13,703 nt of DNA. It comes from Filomicrobium sp. (GTDB taxonomy: Bacteria; Pseudomonadota; Alphaproteobacteria; Rhizobiales; Hyphomicrobiaceae). The stretch lies in contig JAJFHK010000352.1 of assembly GCA_021775655.1 (NCBI GenBank), forward strand, positions 1 to 13,703. The letters run 5' to 3'. Below are positions 1-6,402 of the stretch, piece after piece. A program made the translations under genes and the position numbers. Below the pieces are notes generated by a model that did not search any database, was not told where the DNA came from, and saw only the letters and a list, made by a program, of their open reading frames with translations. Position 1 is the first letter of the stretch, and every line of letters begins with the position of its first letter.

Positions 1-607
1 CAGCCGTCATTGGCAAGGAGCTGCCAAAGAAGCCGGGCTGTTCGACGCAAAGTCCGATGTCGCCGCCGTGCTTGCTGCCCTTGGTCTCGATCCTGGTAAG
101 CTGATGATCACACGCGATGCACCTGAATGGTTCCATCCTGGACGCTCGGGCATCATCCGCCTCGGACCCAAGATTGCACTCGCCCATTTCGGTGAATTCC
201 ATCCAGCGACGTTGGCGGCCCTCGACGTTGAAGGGCCGGTGGTCGGTTTTGAAATCTTCCTTGACGCCCTGCCACCAGAGAAGAAGAAATCGCGCACACG
301 CACACCGTTGGCGCAAACGGACCTTTTACCGGTCCGCCGGGATTTTGCGTTTGTCGTCGAAAAGAGTGTCGCTGCAGGAGAACTCATCAAGGCAGCAGGT
401 GGCGCCGACAAGAAGCTGATTTCCGACGTAACCGTTTTTGATGTCTTCGAAGGCGGCAGACTTGCCGAAGAAGGAAAGAAGTCCCTTGCGATAGAAGTCA
501 CGCTCCAGCCCGATGTTGCAACTTTGACTGACAAAGATATCGAGGCAGTTTCCCAGAAGGTCATTGCAGCTGTCACAAAAGCGACAGGCGGAGAAATACG
601 CGGTTGA
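1..607 (+). CDS. pheT: Phenylalanine--tRNA ligase beta subunit, C-terminal part (5' truncated by window edge)
   Basis: This is the last 201 residues of the beta chain of the cytoplasmic alpha2-beta2 enzyme that charges tRNA-Phe with phenylalanine. The reading frame is open from base 2 to the TGA at 605-607, and the start lies outside the window. The first half (HPGRSG and GEFHP motifs) matches the end of the catalytic-like core of the beta chain. From about visible residue 107 to the end it matches the ferredoxin-fold anticodon-binding (FDX-ACB) domain: LPVRRDFAFVV near 109, a SDVTVFDVFEG strand-turn, a KSLAIEVTLQP strand and a final helix ending KATGGEIRG. The family is usually about 800 residues, so roughly the last quarter is visible. 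pheS and the rest of pheT should lie just left of the window. No truncation other than the edge is seen. The identification is secure. Confidence 0.96.
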   Translation, partial: SRHWQGAAKEAGLFDAKSDVAAVLAALGLDPGKLMITRDAPEWFHPGRSGIIRLGPKIALAHFGEFHPATLAALDVEGPVVGFEIFLDALPPEKKKSRTRTPLAQTDLLPVRRDFAFVVEKSVAAGELIKAAGGADKKLISDVTVFDVFEGGRLAEEGKKSLAIEVTLQPDVATLTDKDIEAVSQKVIAAVTKATGGEIRG

Positions 608-776
608 TCCACTTTGGAATTTGCGTTCCGCGTGACTGACCTTATCCCGGTGCGGAGAAATGTTGTGTGGCTCGCCGCACATAAAATGTAGTGCGCCTAC
701 CTAATTCGCCTGCTAAGTCCCATTACGCCGGGTTCGGATGTTCGGCGCAAATGGCAGGGAACAGGAAACAAAAGCG

Positions 777-1070
777 ATGCTTGAACAACTCATTCCGCTT
801 ATCGCGGGCGCAGGCGGCGGCGCCGCTGGCGGCAACATTATCGGTTCGATGTTCAAAGGCGGCAGCCGCGGCTCGAACTCCATAGTCGGCATGGTCGCCG
901 GCGTCATCGCCACCTACTTCTTCGGTGATACGCTCGGTCCCATCATCGGCAGCATGGTCGGTTCCGGCATGCTGGAACAGATTATTGGTGGCCTACTGAC
1001 AGGCGCCGGCGGCGGCGGCGCAGGCGCCATTATCTGGAGCATCATTCGCTCCATGATGGGCGGCCGCTAA
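777..1070 (+). CDS. Small glycine-rich hydrophobic protein with internal duplication
   Basis: A 97-residue protein of unknown function. The start is placed at ATG 777 because AGGAAA at 763-768 gives a ribosome site at workable spacing. A GTG/ATG-type start at 738 would add a polar 13-residue leader without a good site. The protein is mostly Gly, Ala, Ile, Leu and Met. Residues 1-29 (MLEQLIPLIAGAGGG...) and 65-96 (MLEQIIGGLLTGAGGG...) look like two copies of one unit, separated by a hydrophobic stretch at about 35-61 (VGMVAGVIATYFFG). The spaced glycines resemble glycine-zipper helices that pack in membranes. No Sec cleavage site is evident, so membrane insertion or self-assembly is an inference. 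It lies 169 bases after pheT on the same strand and ends just before a strong hairpin. Hydrophobic small proteins can be false calls, but the start, ribosome site and terminator support it. Confidence 0.7.
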   Translation: MLEQLIPLIAGAGGGAAGGNIIGSMFKGGSRGSNSIVGMVAGVIATYFFGDTLGPIIGSMVGSGMLEQIIGGLLTGAGGGGAGAIIWSIIRSMMGGR

Positions 1071-1098
1071 TCCTCAATAGCAACTAAGACGAATGAAA

Positions 1099-1138
1099 AC
1101 AAAGGGCGGCTGGAGGTCATCTCCACGCCGCCCTTTGT
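1099..1138. terminator. Bidirectional hairpin terminator between convergent genes
   Basis: Bases 1099-1110 (ACAAAGGGCGGC) pair perfectly over 12 bp with 1127-1138. A further 5-bp inner stem (TGGAG/CTCCA, one bulged C) closes a 5-base loop. Read on the minus strand, the stem runs into a T-rich tail (TTTGTTTTC), a good intrinsic terminator for the repeat-protein gene ending at 1162. On the plus strand the tail is only TTTGTAT, weaker but usable for the small gene ending at 1070. Confidence 0.85.
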
Positions 1139-1161
1139 ATCGCGTCATCGATTGTGCGAAG

Positions 1162-2502
1162 TTATGACTGCGCTTCCAGCTTCCGCTCCAGCGAAGCAAT
1201 CCGGTTGTCCTGCTTGATCGCGTGCAGAGTCAGTTCCTCAATCTTCTCAAGTAGCTGCATCGCGAGCGACGTCATGCCGACGCCGTCTTGACGCATGGAT
1301 TGAGCAGAAGCAATGCCCGGCAAATGCCGGTTGGCGGCGATGAATTTTTCAACCTGACCCAGCGGTGCCAGATCATAGTCGGCCGCGAACACATGGTCGG
1401 CCCCTTTGAGATTCTCACCCTTGACCTTGATCTCGCCGCTGCCACCAACGATCTCGACCGTCGTCGAGCCACTGGCATCCATTGCGCGGATGTTGCCGTC
1501 GTGGGCTTCGAGTTCAATGCGGCACACACCTGATGATGTCGTCATCATGATGTCACCATCATGCCCATTGCCACCGAGCGTGACATTGCCCTCCCCGCCG
1601 TCGATGTGGATCGTCGCCTTTCCGAGATGATCCAAGAGCGTTAAGTCGCCATCCGCGCCGTTTCCGCCGAACGTGCCGTTGCCTTCGCCGCCATCGAGGT
1701 GAACCGTTTGCTTGCCTCGTTCGTCGACGAGCGCGAGGTCGCCTTCCGCACCGTTGCCGCCTAGAAGAATATTTCCGTCGCCGCCGTCAAGGTGGATGGT
1801 CTGCTTGCCCTTGGCGTGCATCAGAGTGATGTCGCCGACCGAGCCGTTTCCACCAAGCCACATATTGCCTTCGCCACCATCGATGTGGATCGTCTGGCGT
1901 CCGCGCCCATTGACCAGCGAAATGTCGCCTTCCGCGCCGCTGCCGCCGAGCAGGATGTTTCCCTCCCCGCCGTCAAGCGCGATCGTTTGCTTGCCGCGAG
2001 AATCAAGCAGCGTGATATCTCCCTGGCTGCCGTTTCCGCCAAGTGTGATGTTGCCTTCACCGCCATCGATATGGACGGTTTGTTTGCCTTTTTCATTGAT
2101 GAGCGCGAGGTCACCTTCAGCGCCATTGCCGCCCAGCGTAATGTTGCCATCGCCGCCGTCGAGGTGAACCGTCGGCTGGCTTAAGCCGTTCAGAACTGCG
2201 ATGTCGCCTTGCGCGCCATCTCCCCCAAGCAGGATGTTTGCTTCCCCGCCGTCGATGAGCAGCGTCTGTTCGCCATCCGAATTGAAAAGCGCGATATCGC
2301 CTTGGCTTCCATTACCGCCGGCGAAGAAGTTTGAATTGCCGCCGTCGATCGTGACGCACAACTCACCGTCGGCATTGAACATGCGTATGTTGCCGTTGGC
2401 ACCGCCGCCGCCAAGATTGATATTGCCGCCGTCGCCGTCGAGTTCGACGGTTATGTTGCCGCTCTTGTTGCCGACCTTCGCCGACCGGTCCAGCTTTGCC
2501 AT
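1162..2502 (-). CDS. Tandem 31-residue repeat protein with fibre-like C-terminal coiled-coil module
   Basis: A 446-residue protein of unknown function. The start ATG at 2502 has a GGAGA ribosome site at 2510-2514. After a short N-terminus without a signal peptide, residues 22-331 are ten consecutive repeats of exactly 31 residues. Each reads roughly DGGxGNIxLGGNGxxGDI, then L, a variable turn, and a QT[IV]xI strand leading to the next DGG. Each unit holds three short beta strands, as expected for one turn of a beta-helix or a trimeric beta fibre (inference). A degenerate eleventh unit covers about 332-360. Residues 367-446 hold ADHVFAADYDLAPL, a FIAANRHLPGI motif and KIEELTLHAIKQDNRIASLE, a likely coiled coil. 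From memory this resembles the C-terminal module of tail-fibre-domain surface proteins that are common in Bacteroidetes. Single-gene unit, convergent with the small gene at 777. The coding call is secure; the role (surface, phage-derived or intracellular filament) is open. Confidence 0.9.
   Translation of the reverse strand: MAKLDRSAKVGNKSGNITVELDGDGGNINLGGGGANGNIRMFNADGELCVTIDGGNSNFFAGGNGSQGDIALFNSDGEQTLLIDGGEANILLGGDGAQGDIAVLNGLSQPTVHLDGGDGNITLGGNGAEGDLALINEKGKQTVHIDGGEGNITLGGNGSQGDITLLDSRGKQTIALDGGEGNILLGGSGAEGDISLVNGRGRQTIHIDGGEGNMWLGGNGSVGDITLMHAKGKQTIHLDGGDGNILLGGNGAEGDLALVDERGKQTVHLDGGEGNGTFGGNGADGDLTLLDHLGKATIHIDGGEGNVTLGGNGHDGDIMMTTSSGVCRIELEAHDGNIRAMDASGSTTVEIVGGSGEIKVKGENLKGADHVFAADYDLAPLGQVEKFIAANRHLPGIASAQSMRQDGVGMTSLAMQLLEKIEELTLHAIKQDNRIASLERKLEAQS
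1510..2439 (-). repeat. Ten tandem 93-bp coding repeats
   Basis: The in-frame repeats of the fibre-like gene occupy 930 bases, which is exactly ten units of 93 bp without any insertion or deletion. They diverge in DNA sequence but keep the codons for DGG, GN, GGNG, GD and QT. The outermost units (first two and last) are the most divergent and the middle ones (units 4 to 9) the most alike. This is the usual pattern for arrays homogenised by recombination or internal duplication. Confidence 0.9.
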
Positions 2503-2649
2503 TGTCTATTCTCCGTTAACACTGCGTCACCGATCCGCGGCAGTCACGAACGTACCGGAGTGGATCTGTTGCGCGCAGACTAGCGGAATAGGTCCTCCAA
2601 AGCTGGTGCGGAAGTCGAAAAGGTTAATAGGCAGGGAAGGGGCTGAAAA

Positions 2650-2679
2650 TTGTTAGGCGGACGCACAAAACTGTATCAA
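2650..2679 (-). promoter_or_regulatory. Weak candidate promoter for the repeat-protein gene
   Basis: Read on the minus strand, TTGATA (2674-2679) and TAACAA (2650-2655) are separated by 18 bases and lie about 150 bases upstream of the ATG at 2502. The -35 is reasonable and the -10 matches the consensus at only about half its positions. This gap of 250 bases shows no other recognisable element besides the enolase terminator. Confidence 0.2.
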
Positions 2680-2718
2680 CGGGTTTGCAAGACTAGGAGT
2701 ATGCCGGCCGCAAAACTC

Positions 2719-2753
2719 AGCGGATAATCGGAGGCAAGGGCTGACTATCCGCT
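2719..2753 (-). terminator. Intrinsic terminator of the enolase operon
   Basis: An 8-bp perfect stem (AGCGGATA at 2719-2726 with TATCCGCT at 2746-2753) has a 19-base loop. On the minus strand it begins at the enolase stop codon and is followed by GAGTTTTG (TTTT tract near 2712-2716). The long loop makes it moderate rather than strong. It fits as the 3' end of the co-directional set that includes the kinase and enolase-like genes. Confidence 0.6.
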
Positions 2754-4048
2754 TAAGAATTCTTCCCCCAAGGAAACGCTTGCCGTTCCGGCAGCTTCCC
2801 GCCGTCTTGCTTCAGTGCATCGGCAATCCGCAGCCCCTCATTCCATTTTGCCATCCGTTCCGATCTCGCGAAAGATCCGACTTTGAGTTGCTTGACGCCC
2901 CAGCCGACAGCCAGGTGAACGATGGTGACATCCTCGGTTTCACCGGAGCGTGCTGATACGATGGCATCCCAGCCATCATCCCTCGAAGCATCAAGCGCGG
3001 CCTTCGTTTCCGTCAGCGTTCCTGCCTGGTTTGGTTTTATCAATGCAGTATTGCAGGCCTTTATGCCGGCTGCAGAGCGAATGCGGTCGGCAGATGTGCA
3101 GATGAAGTCGTCAGCAACGATCTCGACTTTATTACCTGCCGCAGCAGTAAACTTGGCCATGGCCTGTGGGTCATCCTCACCAAGTGGATCCTCAATGGCA
3201 ACTATTGGGTAGCGCTCCAGCCACGAAAGCAACATCTCGATCAGTCCGTCGGAGTCGACTTCCCTGTCATCTGCGGCAAGCCGATACTTCCCGTCACGGC
3301 CAAAATCGGTCGCAGCGATGTCGAGCGATATGGCAACATCCTCGCCCGGAACCAATCCTGCCCGCTCGATCGATCTCACTAAGTAGTCCAGCGCCTGATC
3401 GTTCGCTTCGAATGTTGGCCAGTATCCGCCTTCGTCCGCCACGCCCTGCCTAAGTCCTGCCTCGCTCATAAGAGCCCCTGCTGCCTGGTAAACTTCAGCG
3501 GTCCACTCCAACGATTGCTCATAATTTTCCGCGCCAACCGCAATAACCATGAAGTCCTGAACGTCCACGCGTCGTCCGGCATGCGCGCCGCCACCGAAAA
3601 TCTGGATTTCTGGAAGCGGCAGGAAAAATGCGTCTTGAGATTGTCCGAGGTATCGCCACAGCGGCAGTTTTTCTGCACTCGCTGCGGAATGAGCAATTGC
3701 CATTGAGGTTGCAACGAGCGCGTTACCGCCCAACCGGCTCTTGTTCTCAGTTCCGTCCAATTCAATCATCGCCGCATCGGCACCGGCTTGATCACGGGCG
3801 TCACGGCCACGCAAAGATTGCGCGATTTCCTCGTTTATAGCGGAAACCGCATGGAGCACGTCGTAGCCGCCAAACGCGGTGCCGCCGTCGCGTTTGTCGA
3901 CGGCTTCCAAGCTGCCCATCGATGCACCTGCCGGCGCAATGGCGCGTCCGCAAGCTCCGCCCGATAGATGAACCTCCGCTTCTACGGTCGGCCTTCCCCG
4001 CGAATCCCAAACGCGACGGCCTCTCACAGCGGTGATGTTCGTACTCAC
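2753..4048 (-). CDS. Enolase-family protein, divergent paralogue
   Basis: A 431-residue enolase-fold protein, the normal length of bacterial enolase (about 430), which dehydrates 2-phosphoglycerate to phosphoenolpyruvate. The GTG start at 4048 is chosen because it overlaps the kinase stop codon (GTGA) and gives the usual enolase N-terminus (VRGRRVWDSRGRPTVE). An upstream start at 4126 would add 26 unrelated residues. Conserved: DSRG (15-18), loop serine S43, His156 of GGxHA, E206 of DEGG, metal ligands D243, E286 and D313, lysines K338 (IKPNQ) and K389, and RSGETED. Changed: the invariant Glu of QEFM is Asp165, the His of SHRSGETED is Ala366, and the loop GASTG is GASMG. These sites hold or act on substrate in classical enolase (family knowledge). 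A related phospho- or phosphono-substrate is therefore as likely as glycolysis. Enolase family certain; substrate unknown. Confidence 0.9.
   Translation of the reverse strand: MSTNITAVRGRRVWDSRGRPTVEAEVHLSGGACGRAIAPAGASMGSLEAVDKRDGGTAFGGYDVLHAVSAINEEIAQSLRGRDARDQAGADAAMIELDGTENKSRLGGNALVATSMAIAHSAASAEKLPLWRYLGQSQDAFFLPLPEIQIFGGGAHAGRRVDVQDFMVIAVGAENYEQSLEWTAEVYQAAGALMSEAGLRQGVADEGGYWPTFEANDQALDYLVRSIERAGLVPGEDVAISLDIAATDFGRDGKYRLAADDREVDSDGLIEMLLSWLERYPIVAIEDPLGEDDPQAMAKFTAAAGNKVEIVADDFICTSADRIRSAAGIKACNTALIKPNQAGTLTETKAALDASRDDGWDAIVSARSGETEDVTIVHLAVGWGVKQLKVGSFARSERMAKWNEGLRIADALKQDGGKLPERQAFPWGKNS
4045..4048 (-). other. GTGA stop/start overlap coupling kinase and enolase
   Basis: On the minus strand the kinase stop TGA and the enolase start GTG share the four bases GTGA. 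Such overlaps usually mean that ribosomes finishing the first gene reinitiate on the second, giving coupled and balanced synthesis. The overlap also decides the enolase start. The upstream GGGA within the kinase 3' end is a weak ribosome site. Confidence 0.85.
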
Positions 4049-5070
4049 AATGTTAGTTCCCGTTTCCAAGCCGCAATAACATCTGCCAAACGAGAGGGCG
4101 GAGCTTTGAGCAATTTGCGAGCACAACGGCGCACTCTATCTTTATCATCATCTTCGGTGACGTATTCGACGGGAGATTTCCCATCGACGCGCGCAAGAAA
4201 TAGTCCCGGCAGTAAGCTGGCCGCGCGCGCCTCAAGGTGATCTGCGGCTTCCCAATCAACCGCTGCGAGATAAGCCGAAGCCATGGCTTGGAAACAAACG
4301 ATGTAGGCTGGCTGCACGTCCTTGTTCCAAAGGCATTTCAGCATGAAATGATTGAGGCAAAAAGCGAGATCGAATGCTGGATCGCCAACACACGCGCATT
4401 CCGCGTCGAGAAATACGGGGCCTTTCGGGCCGATCAGAATGTTTTTCGGACTGACGTCACCGTGGATCATTGCAAGTCTTGTTCTTGCTGTCCGGCGGCT
4501 CAATTCGCACAATTCAGGAGCAAGGTCCTGATGTCGTTCAGCTGCCGCCTCCAGGTAGGGTTCAAGCCGGATGGCTTGAAAAATGTCCGTCCGTGGGAAT
4601 GTCGCCGCGACAGCAACTGAGCCTGCTGTTCCTGAATGTATGGCACAAAGTAGTCTGCCTACCTCCGCGGCCTGCGCCGGCTCAGCGTGACCGGCCTGCA
4701 ATTCGCGTTTCCATAATGCATGGTTGTCCTCCGGAAGGTATTCCATCGCGAATAGCTTCGCATCGTTATCATGAAGCAAGACGCGCGGGACAGACCCCGG
4801 AACGATTGAGTCCGCTAACCTGTACCAGGCGACTTCGAACCGGTTGCGCTCCACTGGCGCAAACCACGCTGCCTCGACCTTCAATTGCGGCAGCGCCTGC
4901 TTGAAGCAGAATGTTTGCTCCTTGGTTTCGACCTTCCAGATGTCGGAGGAGACACCACCGGTCAGCGGTTCGAATTTCGTCTCCTCAGAGTTGTTTATTA
5001 GTCCGGCGTTCTGCAGGATGCCGATCACCGCCGCATCGGGTCTACGGGAATCCGCCGGCCTGGATGACAT
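4045..5070 (-). CDS. Kinase-fold phosphotransferase (APH / choline kinase / methylthioribose kinase-like)
   Basis: A 341-residue cytoplasmic small-molecule kinase of the aminoglycoside-phosphotransferase superfamily. The ATG at 5070 is preferred because CGGAG (5080-5084) sits 9 bases upstream; a TTG at 5100 is less likely. Visible motifs: glycine-rich loop LTGGVSSDIWKV (36-47), ATP-lysine K57 in FCFKQALP, hinge-like FAMEYLP (107-113), catalytic loop HGDVSPKN (H203, D205, N210) and metal motif LDAEC (D222, E224). All residues needed for phosphoryl transfer are present. KQALP followed by a W...R...E pattern and PGSVP recalls methylthioribose kinase, but no other methionine-salvage gene is in the window. 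Its stop overlaps the enolase start, so the two proteins probably act in one pathway, the kinase perhaps making the phosphorylated compound the enolase-like protein uses (inference). An antibiotic-resistance role is possible for the fold but has no support here. Confidence 0.85.
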   Translation of the reverse strand: MSSRPADSRRPDAAVIGILQNAGLINNSEETKFEPLTGGVSSDIWKVETKEQTFCFKQALPQLKVEAAWFAPVERNRFEVAWYRLADSIVPGSVPRVLLHDNDAKLFAMEYLPEDNHALWKRELQAGHAEPAQAAEVGRLLCAIHSGTAGSVAVAATFPRTDIFQAIRLEPYLEAAAERHQDLAPELCELSRRTARTRLAMIHGDVSPKNILIGPKGPVFLDAECACVGDPAFDLAFCLNHFMLKCLWNKDVQPAYIVCFQAMASAYLAAVDWEAADHLEARAASLLPGLFLARVDGKSPVEYVTEDDDKDRVRRCARKLLKAPPSRLADVIAAWKRELTL

Positions 5071-5140
5071 CACGGTGTGCTCCGAATGGTGGTCCCCCAA
5101 ATCTAATTGCTATGCTCTGGGGCAGGTCTGCCGCAGTAGG

Positions 5141-6352
5141 CTATGCAAACATCCCAATCTTATCGAACTTTTTATTCAACACATTGCCTGCATCAGGGTA
5201 TTGCAGCCAGTCCTCGATCACGCTCGCAAGTACCTGACGGAAGTCGGTCGTATAAACTAGGTTTTCCGTATCATCGAGAGCCGAAAGGCTCGGCGGCGTT
5301 CCGTAATGTCCACCTTTGACGCCATTTCCGAAGGCAAACATGACATTTGCTGTGCCGTGGTCGGTGCCGCGGTTCGTGTTTTCCGCCGCCCGCCGCCCGA
5401 ATTCGCTGAATACAAGCACCATCACATCGTCAGCCCGTCCGATCCGGTCGAGGTCCTGCATGAACGCGTGGACGGCGTCGGAGAAGTATGTCAGCAGCCG
5501 GGCGTGCTGGTTTGGCTGCTGCACGTGAGTATCGAAGATGTTGTTGCGAAACGAGGTATAGTAGAGCCGCGTTGGCATACGAGCCTCGATGAGAGAAGCG
5601 ATCTTCGGTAAGTCGAGCGAAACCAGCCCGTAGTCGACCGGAGACTTGTAGTTTTCCCAGGCGTCGCGAACTTTGACCGACGCTTCGCGTGCACTTCGGG
5701 CAACGTCACGCAGGAAGGCTTGCGAGCTGTTCTCAGTGACGCGTTTTGCGTCTTCGTCAACGTGAAACGGCACGCCCTTCGGGACAAACCCGTCAGGATC
5801 ATCGAATACGACCGGCACATGATTCCGGCTGCGGACTGCAAGTGACTGCGTGGCGTCGATGTTGACGATTGGGTAAGGTGCGTTTTCCTGCAACAGCACA
5901 TCCGCCAAGCGCCCTACCCACCCGTGGGAGGCGCCGCTATTTGGCGCAGCTGTGTGCCAGTAGGCCATCGAATTGAAGTGCGAGAATGAGGGTTGCGGAT
6001 AGCCTACACCATGGATGACTGCCATGCGCCCATCTTTGAACAGCTTCTCCATCCCCGCCATTTGCGAGTTGAGGCCGTAGTCGCCGTCGATTTTACGCAG
6101 TTTGCTTTCTTTAATGCCGATCGTCGGGCGGAGGCGGTAATAGTCATCATTGCGAAATGGCACAACGGTGTTGAGGCCATCATTCCCGCCGGAAAGTTCC
6201 AAGACGACCAGAGTGCGTTTGGCGGCTTGCGTTTCACGTGCGTATGCGAAGCCGCCCATAAAAGGCGCAAGCAACCCATAGACGGAACCGCAAACACCCA
6301 GACGCAAAAGATTACGTCGCTGCGTATCGAAGATATCCTTGTGTCTCATCAT
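5141..6352 (-). CDS. DUF1501 family protein, Tat-exported
   Basis: A 403-residue exported protein of the DUF1501 family, whose fold, as recalled, is related to the alkaline phosphatase/sulfatase clan; its function is not established. A start at ATG 6352 (or the adjacent ATG 6349) is preferred because GGAG lies just upstream. ATG 6391 is open too and would add 13 residues. The N-terminus MMRHKDIFDTQRRNLLRLG has a twin-arginine motif (R12-R13), a hydrophobic stretch to about 36, and likely cleavage after AYA at 38. Family hallmarks follow: LELSGGNDGLNTVVP (51-65), FSHFNSMAYWHTA, the C-terminal SEFGRRAAEN and GTDHGTAN, and GGHYGTPP. Tat export implies folding, and perhaps cofactor loading, before transport. 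It lies 50 bases after the DUF1800 gene, the standard partner of this family, and 70 bases before the kinase. Length and motifs are typical, with no sign of decay. Confidence 0.92.
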   Translation of the reverse strand: MMRHKDIFDTQRRNLLRLGVCGSVYGLLAPFMGGFAYARETQAAKRTLVVLELSGGNDGLNTVVPFRNDDYYRLRPTIGIKESKLRKIDGDYGLNSQMAGMEKLFKDGRMAVIHGVGYPQPSFSHFNSMAYWHTAAPNSGASHGWVGRLADVLLQENAPYPIVNIDATQSLAVRSRNHVPVVFDDPDGFVPKGVPFHVDEDAKRVTENSSQAFLRDVARSAREASVKVRDAWENYKSPVDYGLVSLDLPKIASLIEARMPTRLYYTSFRNNIFDTHVQQPNQHARLLTYFSDAVHAFMQDLDRIGRADDVMVLVFSEFGRRAAENTNRGTDHGTANVMFAFGNGVKGGHYGTPPSLSALDDTENLVYTTDFRQVLASVIEDWLQYPDAGNVLNKKFDKIGMFA

Positions 6353-6402
6353 GCTCTCCGTCTTATTGCCGGCGCTGGATTTACTTCTCATTCCAAGCCC
6401 GC

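Noticed and set aside
664..681. Hairpin (TGTGTGG/CCGCACA with a CTCG loop) after pheT as a terminator
   Set aside because: The stem is short with one wobble pair and is followed by an A-rich, not T-rich, tail; not listed as a feature.
1712..2167. Long proline/serine-rich open frames antisense to the repeat gene
   Set aside because: They mirror the 93-bp repeat on the other strand; the periodic coding repeats create stop-free antisense frames, and no ribosome site or family resemblance was seen.
1510..2439. Repeat array as a CRISPR
   Set aside because: Period is 93 bp, units are translated in frame and diverge along their whole length; there are no identical short repeats with unique spacers.
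2753..4126. Enolase starting at 4126 with a 26-residue extension
   Set aside because: The extension runs inside the kinase gene, has no enolase similarity, and the GTGA overlap start gives the standard family length.
5117..5136. Hairpin between DUF1501 and the kinase as an operon-ending terminator
   Set aside because: The stem is about 7 bp with an internal mismatch and has no T-tract, so it does not argue against one transcript.
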